A DNA stretch of 64,000 nt, from the NCBI RefSeq assembly GCF_037031225.1, contig NZ_JAYEZN010000001.1, positions 2,666,001 to 2,730,000 of the forward strand, written 5' to 3'. The position numbers and the translations under genes were made by a program. The notes beneath the pieces were generated by a model. It saw only the letters and a list, made by a program, of their open reading frames with translations. It was not told where the DNA came from and did not search any database. This document shows, piece by piece, positions 46,073 through 54,495 of this stretch. Source of the DNA: Halorientalis sp. LT38 (lineage in GTDB: Archaea > Halobacteriota > Halobacteria > Halobacteriales > Haloarculaceae). Position 1 is the stretch's first letter; each line of letters begins with the position of its first letter.

Positions 46073-46660
46073 ATGAGTTCAGAGGAAACGCCCGGAGCGG
46101 CTGAGTCCGGGGGGGCCGACGACCCCGAACACGAGAACGCCCGGCAGGCGGTCGTCCGGGTCGACGCGGACGACGAGGAACTCGGGACGGTGAACCGACT
46201 CGACGCCCACACGGGCGACGGGATCCGCCACCGCGCCTTCACGTCCCTGCTGTTCGACGAGGACGACAACATCCTGCTCGCACAGCGCAGCCCCGACAAG
46301 CGCCTCTGGGACACCTACTGGGACGGCACCGTCGCCTCCCACCCGGTCCAGGGCCAGAGCCAGGAGGACGCCACGCGCCAGCGCCTCGAGGAGGAACTGG
46401 GCGTCACGCCCGACCAGTACGACGACCTCCGGGTGACCGACCGCTTCGAGTACAAGCGCTACTACCCGACCGAGGGCGTCGAGTGGGAGGTCTGTGCCGT
46501 GCTGCAGGCCACCCTGACCGACCGCTCGCTCGACCCGGACCCCGACGAGGTGGCCGGGATCATGTGGGTACCCTACGAGCGCCTCCGCGAGAACCCGCGC
46601 TGGTACCGCCAGCTCCGCCTCTGTCCCTGGTTCGAGATCGCGATGCGGCGCGACGACTGA
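46073..46660 (+). CDS. Nudix protein of the isopentenyl-diphosphate isomerase type I family
   Basis: A 195-residue protein with the type I IDI fold: AHTGDGIRHRAFTSLLFDE near residue 45, the long Nudix-like helix DATRQRLEEELGV at 99-111, and EWEVCAVL with paired glutamates E137 and E139. In E. coli IDI the catalytic Cys67 stands in SVCGHP; here the matching segment is TVASHP (residues 86-91), so the cysteine is replaced by alanine while His90 is kept. Whether it isomerises isopentenyl diphosphate is therefore doubtful; it may be a Nudix hydrolase. The ATG at 46073 follows a TATA-like ctttttcaa by about 25 bases. A Cys-free N-terminal 25 residues are disordered. Confidence 0.88.
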   Translation: MSSEETPGAAESGGADDPEHENARQAVVRVDADDEELGTVNRLDAHTGDGIRHRAFTSLLFDEDDNILLAQRSPDKRLWDTYWDGTVASHPVQGQSQEDATRQRLEEELGVTPDQYDDLRVTDRFEYKRYYPTEGVEWEVCAVLQATLTDRSLDPDPDEVAGIMWVPYERLRENPRWYRQLRLCPWFEIAMRRDD

Positions 46661-46804
46661 GTCACGATCACGGCTCTCGCCTATCGGTTTCTCTCTACCG
46701 TCACAATCGGCCGTCCGTCTCGACGATTCCGTCACACAGCGACCGCTATCGGGTCGAACAGTCGAAAAAATGAGTCGGTGATCGGCTCTGCGTTCGAGCC
46801 GTCG

Positions 46805-49114
46805 TCAGTTCAGCGGTTCCTCGTGGAACTCGATGTAGAGTTCCAGGACGACCTCGTTCTCGCCGGACGGCGCGGGCAGACCGACGTCGTCGTCGATCGT
46901 GCCGCCGAGGATGCCACACCCTTCGGTGGCGGGCACCTCGAGCTCGTTGTCGACGAGCGTGGCTTCGGCCGTGCCGTTCGCGTCGAAGGTGGCCGGGTCG
47001 GCGGGCGAGCCGGTCAGAGCACCGCTCTGGCCGGTCGTCCCCGCGACGTTGACCGGGATGCCACAGCCGTCGGTGCCGAGCTGGAGCTCGGCGAAGATCG
47101 GCGCGTTGAACGTACTCTCACCGGTCGAGGTGTCGAGCGAGCCGGTGATCGTGTCGGAGGCCGTGTTGTTGGTCGGCACCGGACCCAGCGTGTTCGACGA
47201 GAAGTCGATCACGGGGAAGGTGAAGTCCTCCGGTGCGACGGTGTAGTCGCCGGTCGACTGGTCGAAGCTCGCGTTGAACTTCACACAGCTACTGAAGTTC
47301 GCCGTGTCCTGGAGTTCGCCGTTCGGACACTCCGGGATCTCGCCGTAGCCGGCGTTCTCGTCCGTCCCCACGTCGATGTAGCCGTCCTCGGTGTAGGCCG
47401 TGAACGACTGGTAGGTCGGACCTTCCGCCTCGAGCGCGAAGTCGGCGGTGGTCGTCTCGCCAGCCGTCACGGTGACGGTCTGCGAGTCGGCCACGTAGCC
47501 GTCCGCGTTGGCTTCGACCGTGTAGTCGCCTTCCTCGAGCGTCAGCGTGTAGCTGCCGTCGGCGGCAGTCGTCGTGGACTGGCCGCCCGCGGTGACGGTC
47601 GCGCCTTCGATGGCGCTGCCGTCCGCGTCGGTGACGGTACCTGCGATGTCACCCTCGGTCACGACCGCATCGAGCGCGAAGTCGGCGGTGGTCGTCTCGC
47701 CGGCCGTCACGGTGACGGACTGCGAGTCGGACTGGAAGCCGTCGGCGCTGGCTTCGACCGTGTAGTCGCCTTCCGTGAGGGTCAGCGAGTAGCTGCCGTC
47801 GGCGGCCGTGGTCGTGGACTGGCCACCGGCGGAGACGGTCGCGCCTTCGATGGCGCTGCCGCCCGCGTCGGTGACGGTGCCCGCGATCGTGCCGTCCGTG
47901 ACCTGCGCTTCGAGCGCGAAGTCGGCGGTGGTCGTCTCGCCGGCCGTCACGGTGACGGACTGCGAGGACGGGTTGAAGCCGTCAGCGTTGGCCTCGACGG
48001 AGTAGTCACCCTCGGTGAGGGTCAGCGAGTAGCTGCCGTCGGCGGCGGTGGTCGTGGACTGGCCACCGGCGGAGACGGTCGCGCCTTCGATGGCGCTGCC
48101 GCCCGCGTCGGTGACGGTCCCTTCGACCGTGCCGTCAGTGACCTGCGCTTCGAGCGAGAAGTCCGCGGTGGTCGTCTCCTCCGCGTTCACGGTGACGGTC
48201 TGCGAGGACGGGTTGAAGCCGTCCGCGTTGGCGTCGACCGTGTAGTCGCCCGCCTCGACGGTCAGCGAGTAGCTGCCGTCGGCGGCGGTCGTCGTGGACT
48301 GGCCGTCGGCCGTGACGGTCGCGCCTTCGATAGCGCTGCCGCCCGCGTCGGTGACGGTGCCCGCGATGGTTCCGGTCGTGACCGGCTCGTTGACGGTCAC
48401 GGCCGCGGTCTCGCTGTCGTTGTCGGAGCTGACCGTGGCGGTGTAGTCGCCCGCGTCACCGGACGCGGTCGTCCACGTGAGCGAGACGTCGGTGCTCGCA
48501 CCGGCGTCCAGGGACACTTCCGTGCTGTCCTGGACGCCACCGGCGACGTCGAGCTCGACGGTCTGCGTGCCGGCTTCCTCACCGTTGTTCGTAACGGTCG
48601 CGTCGACCGTCAGCGTCTCGCCTTCGGTCACCGGCGAGTTCGTGCTCAGACCTGAGACGTCCAGGTTCGGCGGCGCCGGATCGGTGTCCGGCTCCTTGAG
48701 CGTGATCTCGCCGTCGCCCTCGTTGAGCGTCCCCTCGACCGTCTCGCCGCCCTCGATGGACGCGGAGACGTCGACCGGGTAGTGCTCACCGAAGAAGAAG
48801 TACGCGCCCACGCGGACGGTCACATCCTGGTGATCGCCCGTGGCCGTCACGGTCTCGGTCTTGTCGGCGACCGTGATATCCACCGTTTCCCCCTCAGGAG
48901 CGGTGAAGCCGACGGTCACCTTGGATACCTTGTTCGTAAAGAGCGTCGTCTTCGTCACTTCGGCCGTCGCCTCGTCGAACTCCGGCCCGTCTGTCTGTGT
49001 CGATACGTCTGTCGCGGCTGCGGGCTGCATCGCCACCATCCCCATCGCCACTACGGCGATAAGCAGTGCCGTCAACCCGGCTGAATACAGGTACTTACGA
49101 TTTGCTTGCTTCAT
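46805..49114 (-). CDS. secreted repeat protein: CARDB-like domain, four carboxypeptidase-regulatory-like repeats, unnamed C-terminal domain
   Basis: A 769-residue exported protein. The signal peptide covers residues 1-35 (GLTALLIAVVAMGMVAMQPAAA). A beta domain (about 36-145), a CARDB-like domain (148-245), four 80-residue Ig-like repeats of the carboxypeptidase-regulatory type (about 248-567, each with AGTVTDAGGSAIEGATV) and a C-terminal domain (575-769) follow. That last domain has cysteines in PECPNGE, SSCVKF, DGCGIP and EGCGIL and is related to the end of the next upstream surface protein. No PGF-CTERM tail or lipobox is present, so anchoring is unclear. It would be a fibrous cell-surface protein; the binding partner is unknown. 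Confidence 0.85.
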   Translation of the reverse strand: MKQANRKYLYSAGLTALLIAVVAMGMVAMQPAAATDVSTQTDGPEFDEATAEVTKTTLFTNKVSKVTVGFTAPEGETVDITVADKTETVTATGDHQDVTVRVGAYFFFGEHYPVDVSASIEGGETVEGTLNEGDGEITLKEPDTDPAPPNLDVSGLSTNSPVTEGETLTVDATVTNNGEEAGTQTVELDVAGGVQDSTEVSLDAGASTDVSLTWTTASGDAGDYTATVSSDNDSETAAVTVNEPVTTGTIAGTVTDAGGSAIEGATVTADGQSTTTAADGSYSLTVEAGDYTVDANADGFNPSSQTVTVNAEETTTADFSLEAQVTDGTVEGTVTDAGGSAIEGATVSAGGQSTTTAADGSYSLTLTEGDYSVEANADGFNPSSQSVTVTAGETTTADFALEAQVTDGTIAGTVTDAGGSAIEGATVSAGGQSTTTAADGSYSLTLTEGDYTVEASADGFQSDSQSVTVTAGETTTADFALDAVVTEGDIAGTVTDADGSAIEGATVTAGGQSTTTAADGSYTLTLEEGDYTVEANADGYVADSQTVTVTAGETTTADFALEAEGPTYQSFTAYTEDGYIDVGTDENAGYGEIPECPNGELQDTANFSSCVKFNASFDQSTGDYTVAPEDFTFPVIDFSSNTLGPVPTNNTASDTITGSLDTSTGESTFNAPIFAELQLGTDGCGIPVNVAGTTGQSGALTGSPADPATFDANGTAEATLVDNELEVPATEGCGILGGTIDDDVGLPAPSGENEVVLELYIEFHEEPLN
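47414..48373. repeat. four tandem 240-base coding repeats
   Basis: Four near-identical 240-base units encode the four 80-residue domains of the surface protein above. The match is visible as the gaagtcggcggtggtcgtct block recurring at intervals of exactly 240 bases near 47436, 47676 and 47916, with a slightly diverged fourth near 48156. High identity suggests recent expansion or ongoing homogenisation. Confidence 0.9.
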
Positions 49115-49384
49115 TTTTATTCCGCTACCCCCAGGTACTCATAGAAAGTTGCATACATATAATATTTCGCCTCAACCGGTGAGGAATTTACTTGCTATAC
49201 GGGCCAGTTCACGCCGGGTGACTCCCGGGCGGTCACGACGTGTTTCGGGCTGTGGTGCTCGACGAGCCGGATTTCGCCATCCGCGTGTTCTGGCGCGACC
49301 GGCGGGTCATCGACCGGTGAGTCCAAGTGGCAACGCCGCGGGATCGCGAAGAAAAGCAGTGTAAACCGGTGGACCGCCGGGAGC
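49115..49384 (-). promoter_or_regulatory. spacer between two surface-protein genes with TATA region
   Basis: This 270-base gap contains an AT-rich stretch at 49151-49173 (catacatataatatttcgcc) about 40-60 bases upstream of the downstream gene's start on the minus strand, read there as a TATA region with a short leader. No repeat or hairpin of note was seen in the rest. Confidence 0.55.
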
Positions 49385-51628
49385 TTACTCCTCGTACTCC
49401 ATATGCAGGTCCATCACCAGTCGGTTGTTCCCGGAGTCGCTGGGGAGGCCGAGCTGGCTGTTCGCAAGGTCGTTGACATTGAGACCGAGAGCCGTGTAGT
49501 CCGTCGGACACCCGGTCACAGCGGGCACACTGTAAGTGCTGTCGACGAGCGTCCCCGCCGCGGGAGAGCGGTCCGACACGTTGAACGTCGATCCGGTGAG
49601 CGGGCCTTCGGTACCGGTCGTCGCGCTGATCGTCGTCGTCGCGCCACATTCACTGCCGAAGTCCGAAGCGAAAACCTTCAACTCTCCGTTGAGCGTCACG
49701 TCACCGGACTCCCAATCGGCCGTTCCCGTGAGACCGTTCGGTGCGTTCATCTGCACGGCAATTTCCCCAATCACATCCACGTTGACCGTGGTGCCGAAGT
49801 CCAGGTCCTCGGATGCGATGGTGAAGTTCCCGGTCTCGCTGTCGACCGTTGCCGTGGCAGTTTGACACTGCACGTCCGAGGACGGCGCTTCACCGTTCGG
49901 ACACTCGGTGAGGTTGATCCTGTAGGCCTCGGTACCGGTGCCCAGCTGGATGTATCCGTCCTCGACCACCGTTGTGAAGTTGGACGGAATCGTCGTCGCC
50001 GCCTCGACGGTGACGGCCGTCTGCGAACTTGCGTCGTCGCTCGACACCGTCGCGGTGTAGTCACCGGCGTCGCCTTCGGCCGTCTGCCACGAGAGCGTGA
50101 TGGTCTGGCTCTCGCCGGCGCCGAGCGACACCGACTGGCTGTCCTGAACGCCGCCTGCGACGTTCAGTTCGATCGTCTGCGTGCCGGACTGTTCGCCGTC
50201 GTTCGTGATCGTCGCCGTCACGTCGAGCGCCTCGCCCGCCGTGACCGGCGAGTTACTCGAGTCAGCGGACACGCCGAAGTTCGCCGGCGCGGCCGGTTCG
50301 TCCACGGTAACCGAGGTCGTCGCCGAGTCGTCGGCGCTCGACACCGTCGCGGTGTAGTCACCGGCGTCACCGGACCCGGTCGTCCACGAGAGCGTGATGG
50401 TCTGGCTCTCGCCGGCGCCGAGCGTCACCTCCTGGCTGTCCTGGACGCCGCCGCCGACGTCGAGGTCGACCGTCTGCGTGTCGGACTGTTCGCCCGTGTT
50501 CTCGACGGTCGCGTCGACCGTCAGCGTCTCGCCTTCGGTCACCGGCGAGTTCGACCCCGTGACCGAGACGCCGAAGCTCGCCGGTGCGGCCGGCGCCTCA
50601 ACCGTCACGGACGCCGTCGCCGACGCGTTGGCGGACGAGACCGTCAGGTCGTAGGAGCCGGCGTCACCCGATCCGGTCGTCCACGAGAGCGTGACCTGCT
50701 GGCTCGCGCCGGCCGCGAGCGTCACGTCCTGGCTATCCAGGGTCGACCCGCTCGACGCGAGTTCGACCGTCTGGGTGCCGTCCTGTTCGCCGGTGTTCGT
50801 GACCGTCGCAGTCACCTCGAGCGCCTCGCCCTCGGTCACCGGCGAGTTGGTGCTCGCGACGGACACGTCGAAGCTGGCCGGCGTCGGCTCGGGCGCCGGC
50901 GACTCGACCGTGACGTCGGTCGTCGCGGTGTCGTTGGCGCTCTCGATCGTCGCCGTGTAGCTGCCGGCGTCGCCGTCCTGGGTCGTCCACTCGAACGTGA
51001 CCGTGGTGGACGCGCCCGCGTCGAGCGTCACCGACTGGCTGTCCGAGAAACCGTCGACGGCGAAGTCGACCGTCTGCGTGCCGGAATCGTTACCGGTGTT
51101 CTCGACGGTCGCGTCGACCGTCAGCGTCTCGCCTTCGGTCACCGGCGAGTTCGAGGCGACCCCGGAAAGCTGGAAGGCAGCCGGTGCGGGATCGGCTGTC
51201 TCGTTGTCACCAGAGTCGCCGTCGTCGGAGTCCCCGTCGTCGGAGTCGTCGCTATCATCGTCGTCACCGTCGTCCCACCAGGGACTGTCGTCCCACCAGG
51301 AACTGTCGTCGTCGCCGTCGTCGGTGTCGTCGTCGTCACCGTCGCCGGAATCATCGTCGCCGGAATCGCCGTCGTCGGTGTCGTCGTCATCGTCCTCCCA
51401 CCAGGGGCTATCGTCCTCCCACCAGGGACTGTCGTCGTCCTCGTCGTCATCGTCGTCCCACCAGCCCCAGAGGGCGGCGGAACCGGAGTCCGTTACCTGT
51501 TGCTGGGCGGAAACGTCGCCCGGAGTCGTCGCGACTGCGCCGCCTGCCGCGGTGGCGGTCAGGCCGAGCACTGTCACGACGGTTAGCAATGCGACCGTCA
51601 CGTTCGCTAGGTCTATGTCTGCTGTCAT
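49385..51628 (-). CDS. secreted repeat protein: Asp/Trp-rich segment, four CARDB-like domains, unnamed C-terminal domain
   Basis: A 747-residue exported protein. The signal peptide (about 1-30) is followed by an unusual low-complexity segment at about 54-144. That segment is built of Asp, Ser and Gly with 11 tryptophans in SPWWEDD/SPWWDD-type motifs. Four CARDB-like domains follow (about 150-530), each starting with SNSPVTEGE or close to it. The C-terminal domain (about 555-747) has cysteines in TECPNGE, VQCQTA, SECGAT and TGCPTD and is related to the end of the next surface protein. The ATG at 51628 puts the signal at the N-terminus. It stands upstream of the related gene in the same direction. 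Role probably adhesion or surface structure. Confidence 0.85.
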   Translation of the reverse strand: MTADIDLANVTVALLTVVTVLGLTATAAGGAVATTPGDVSAQQQVTDSGSAALWGWWDDDDDEDDDSPWWEDDSPWWEDDDDDTDDGDSGDDDSGDGDDDDTDDGDDDSSWWDDSPWWDDGDDDDSDDSDDGDSDDGDSGDNETADPAPAAFQLSGVASNSPVTEGETLTVDATVENTGNDSGTQTVDFAVDGFSDSQSVTLDAGASTTVTFEWTTQDGDAGSYTATIESANDTATTDVTVESPAPEPTPASFDVSVASTNSPVTEGEALEVTATVTNTGEQDGTQTVELASSGSTLDSQDVTLAAGASQQVTLSWTTGSGDAGSYDLTVSSANASATASVTVEAPAAPASFGVSVTGSNSPVTEGETLTVDATVENTGEQSDTQTVDLDVGGGVQDSQEVTLGAGESQTITLSWTTGSGDAGDYTATVSSADDSATTSVTVDEPAAPANFGVSADSSNSPVTAGEALDVTATITNDGEQSGTQTIELNVAGGVQDSQSVSLGAGESQTITLSWQTAEGDAGDYTATVSSDDASSQTAVTVEAATTIPSNFTTVVEDGYIQLGTGTEAYRINLTECPNGEAPSSDVQCQTATATVDSETGNFTIASEDLDFGTTVNVDVIGEIAVQMNAPNGLTGTADWESGDVTLNGELKVFASDFGSECGATTTISATTGTEGPLTGSTFNVSDRSPAAGTLVDSTYSVPAVTGCPTDYTALGLNVNDLANSQLGLPSDSGNNRLVMDLHMEYEE

Positions 51629-52018
51629 GGTTCCCCAATCGTCGTAGCTGCCGCTGGCGTGTCGGGGCGTGACAGAGACGAATTCCCCATTACCTACCCC
51701 CGGTTCCGGACGAACGACGCGACGCTCACGTCGCACTGCACGTCGCTCCCCGAAACGTGGCGTTCACCCCCCGTTCTGCCCTCGCTATGCCACGACATGT
51801 AGGTTCAGTCCATATTCTCACTTCTATTTTACCGTGAGGATAGACACGTCTTTTAGTACGGTGCGGTCTGGAATTATCCGAATCGGGAGCGGCGGACGGC
51901 TCGATGAGGAATTCCGGTGGCGAGCCGTCGCATACCGGTCGAACTGTCTATCGACGGGCAAGGACCCGGCCAGTTCGTGGCCGGTCGTGATTATGGGCTC
52001 GCGCGTGGATGATACGGT
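51629..52018. other. 390-base divergent intergenic region
   Basis: No gene is supported. Near 51803-51845 an AT-rich part (tccatattctcacttctattttaccg) lies well upstream of the Asp/Trp-rich surface protein. Near 51991-51998 the TATA-like ttatgggc lies 21-28 bases before the ATG of the small gene at 52019. The rest is spacer. Confidence 0.5.
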
Positions 52019-52276
52019 ATGGCACGCGAAGTCCAACTGTCACACCTCGACGAGGAACTGGCCAACGCCGACTACCCGATCGATCGCGACGCGGCGGTCG
52101 CGGCCTTCGAGGACGTCACGCTCTCGCTGGCCGACGGGACGGAGAACCTCGGCGAGACCATCGCGGACTCGGACGCCGACGCGTTCGACTCGGTCGACGA
52201 ACTCCGGAGCGAGGTGATGGCCCTCCTCCCCCGACACGCCGTGGGCGAGCCCTACCAGTCGGAGGGCGAGGGCTGA
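52019..52276 (+). CDS. small haloarchaeal DUF5789-like protein
   Basis: An 85-residue acidic protein: MAREVQLSHLDEELANADYP, a helix, DVTLSLADGTENLGETIAD, and the C-terminal LLPRHAVGEPYQSEGEG. This pattern matches a haloarchaeal family I recall as DUF5789, typically present in several copies per genome. A TATA-like box at the leaderless distance supports the ATG at 52019. It ends nine bases before the convergent histidine kinase stop. Function unknown. Confidence 0.8.
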   Translation: MAREVQLSHLDEELANADYPIDRDAAVAAFEDVTLSLADGTENLGETIADSDADAFDSVDELRSEVMALLPRHAVGEPYQSEGEG

Positions 52277-52285
52277 ACGCCGGCG

Positions 52286-54055
52286 TCAGTCGTCGGCCGA
52301 GGAGGTCGTCTCTGTCGGGTCGAACCAGTCACCCACACCGGCGACCTCCGCGATGCGGTCGGCTCGCGACTCCTCGTCGGCCGACGCGTCCGGCAACACC
52401 GCCGCGACGGTACAGCCACGCTCCCCGTTCGAGAACTCGAGGTGGCCACCGAACTGCTCGATCGTCCAGTAGACGACCCAGAGCCCGACGCCGCTGCCGT
52501 GCTGGAGCGCCGTCTCCTCCCCTTCGTCCAGCACGTCGAGTTCGTGTGGCTCGATCCCCGGCCCGTTGTCCCTGATCTCGACCACGACGAACCCCTCGTC
52601 AGTGCGGACCGCGACGGTCACTTCCGGATTCCCGTCGTTGTGTTCGACCGCGTTCGCCAGCAACTCCTCCAGGGCGATGGCGACGCCGGGGTCGACGCAC
52701 GCGTCGAGGCCTCGCGGAAGCTCGACCGTGAACTCGGCGCGGGGATATCGGTCGCGGGCGTCGCGGACCTCGGTGTGAATCGTGTCGGCCAGGTCGACCG
52801 TCGGCGCGGCGTCGTCGTCGAAGGTCCGTGAGATGCGGCCGACCTTGTCGCTCTGTTCGGTGATGCCAAGTGCGGTCTCCTCGATCCGCTCGAGTCGGTC
52901 GCTGAGCTCTGCGTCGTCGAGTCGCCGCTGGACGAGTTCGGCGTTGCCGGCGACGACGTTCATCTCGTTGCGGAGGTTGTGTCGCAACAGTCGGTTGAGC
53001 ACGTCCAGCCGCTGGCGCTGCTGGCGCTCGTCCGTCACGTCCCGGAGGCTGATCAGCGTCCCGACGACCGAGCCCGCGGCGCGGTTGAGCGGCGAGATCC
53101 GGACGCTGAAGTGATGAACGCCGTCGTCGCGATTGAGGGACAGGTCGGTCTGCAGGTGTGGGCCGTCGCCCGCCGCGAGCAGGTCCGCCACCGGGGGGAG
53201 GACCGCCTCGATGGGCCGGCCGATCGCGGTGTTCTCGGAGCAGTCGAGGAGCGCGGCGGCGGACGGGTTGACGTCGGCGACCCGGTGGTTGTCGTCGAGG
53301 ACGATCACGCGGTCGTCCATGTTCTCGAGGATCTCGTCGCGGGCGAGGTGGCGGGCGACCGGGACCACCTCCAGCAACTGCCCGCGGAGGATCGTCCCCG
53401 CGACGATCACTCCGCTCAAGAGGAACCCCACGTTCGTCGGGTCGACCCCCTTCGGGAGGGACTCGAAGACGTAGAGGACGTTGCCGACCAGCGGGAGGAA
53501 CATCGCGATCAACAGCGCGGTACTCTGGGTCCGGTAGACGCCCTCCGCGAAGAGGATGACACGCAACAGCAACCCGCCGCCGATCAGCACGAGCAGGTAC
53601 GAGTAGATCAGGTGGCCGAAGTAGACCGGCCCCAGCGTCGCGTCGATGACGGCGAACGGCCCGCTGGTGTCGAGAGTCGCGCCCGCCTGCACGAGGCTCG
53701 GTTCGAACCAGAGGACGCCGAGGAGGAGCGCCGGCTCGACGAGGAGCAGGCCGAGGGTCCGCCGGGTGAGAAACTCGTCGTTGCCGGTGTACTCGAGGAC
53801 CAGGGCGAGCCACGCGAGCGGGACTACCGCGGAGACGGCGATCTCGGCCCGCGTCCAGAAGATCTTGGGCCCCAGCGTCGCTGCGGCGAGGTTCATCCCC
53901 TCGGCGAACGACCAGCAGCTCGCGGCGAGCAGGAAGATCGCGAGCGGCGCAGCCCCCGGCCGCTCCCGGTGCTGGAGGGCGAAGGCGGCCACGGCGAGGC
54001 CGACCACGGCCGACACGAAGACCGGCGCGGTGTAGGGGGTGTACTGGAGCGCCAT
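52286..54055 (-). CDS. membrane histidine kinase with 7TM sensor and PAS domain
   Basis: A 589-residue sensor kinase. The N-terminal region (about 1-205) has seven hydrophobic segments of the histidine-kinase 7TM sensor type. A PAS domain follows at about 225-345 (ILENMDDRVIVLDDNHRVADVNPSAA). The phospho-acceptor helix has LNRLLRHNLRNEMNVV. The ATPase domain carries the N box ELLANAVEHNDG, G1 DNGPGIEPHE and G2 GSGVGLWVVYWTIEQFGG. A short acidic tail ends the protein. No response regulator is nearby, which is common for haloarchaeal kinases. The signal sensed is unknown. Confidence 0.93.
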   Translation of the reverse strand: MALQYTPYTAPVFVSAVVGLAVAAFALQHRERPGAAPLAIFLLAASCWSFAEGMNLAAATLGPKIFWTRAEIAVSAVVPLAWLALVLEYTGNDEFLTRRTLGLLLVEPALLLGVLWFEPSLVQAGATLDTSGPFAVIDATLGPVYFGHLIYSYLLVLIGGGLLLRVILFAEGVYRTQSTALLIAMFLPLVGNVLYVFESLPKGVDPTNVGFLLSGVIVAGTILRGQLLEVVPVARHLARDEILENMDDRVIVLDDNHRVADVNPSAAALLDCSENTAIGRPIEAVLPPVADLLAAGDGPHLQTDLSLNRDDGVHHFSVRISPLNRAAGSVVGTLISLRDVTDERQQRQRLDVLNRLLRHNLRNEMNVVAGNAELVQRRLDDAELSDRLERIEETALGITEQSDKVGRISRTFDDDAAPTVDLADTIHTEVRDARDRYPRAEFTVELPRGLDACVDPGVAIALEELLANAVEHNDGNPEVTVAVRTDEGFVVVEIRDNGPGIEPHELDVLDEGEETALQHGSGVGLWVVYWTIEQFGGHLEFSNGERGCTVAAVLPDASADEESRADRIAEVAGVGDWFDPTETTSSADD

Positions 54056-54129
54056 CGCTGCCTACCGTGAGGAGGCCGAACCCGAGAATAAGGGTTCTGT
54101 CGGCGCTATCAATACTGAGAGCGCGCGGA

Positions 54130-54495
54130 TCAGCCGGCTCGCGAGCGGACCGCCGACCAGACGGCGATCGCCGCGAGGAGCAGCGCCGGGATCAGCGGCA
54201 GGGCGAGGTAGGTGTGTCGCCAGCCCAGGCCGAGCGCGGCCAGGCCGCCCCGGGCCGCGGGGAGCAGGTACAGCGCCCCCGGGACGACCAGGAAGGCGAT
54301 CACGATGGCACCGACCAGCAACCAGCCGCGCCAGTCGAACTCCTTGGCCGTCGAATCGACCGTATTGCGGGGGTACTGGTCTCGCGGGGTCGCGTCGCTC
54401 GCACCCTCGTCGGGATCGCCACGGTCGGCATCGCCCGCGGCGCTCCCGTCGCCCGCTATCTCGCCCGGTTCGTGGACGTAGCCGTCGTCGCTCAC
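54130..54495 (-). CDS. small haloarchaeal membrane protein
   Basis: A 121-residue protein: an acidic Gly/Asp-rich cytoplasmic part (about 50 residues), then two membrane helices (GWLLVGAIVIAFLVVPGALYL and TYLALPLIPALLLAAIAVW). The segment KEFDWRGW before the first helix looks conserved. The GTG at 54495 overlaps the stop of the upstream dehydrogenase as GTGA, so the two are probably translated together. No function known. Confidence 0.75.
   Translation of the reverse strand: MSDDGYVHEPGEIAGDGSAAGDADRGDPDEGASDATPRDQYPRNTVDSTAKEFDWRGWLLVGAIVIAFLVVPGALYLLPAARGGLAALGLGWRHTYLALPLIPALLLAAIAVWSAVRSRAG

Noticed and set aside
46073-46660. Naming the IDI-family gene idi without reservation
   Set aside because: The catalytic cysteine position is alanine, so isomerase function is not supported by the sequence alone.
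47414-48373. Regular 240-base repeats as a possible CRISPR-like array
   Set aside because: Units are contiguous, in frame and encode 80-residue domains of a surface protein; there are no short repeats with unique spacers and no cas genes.
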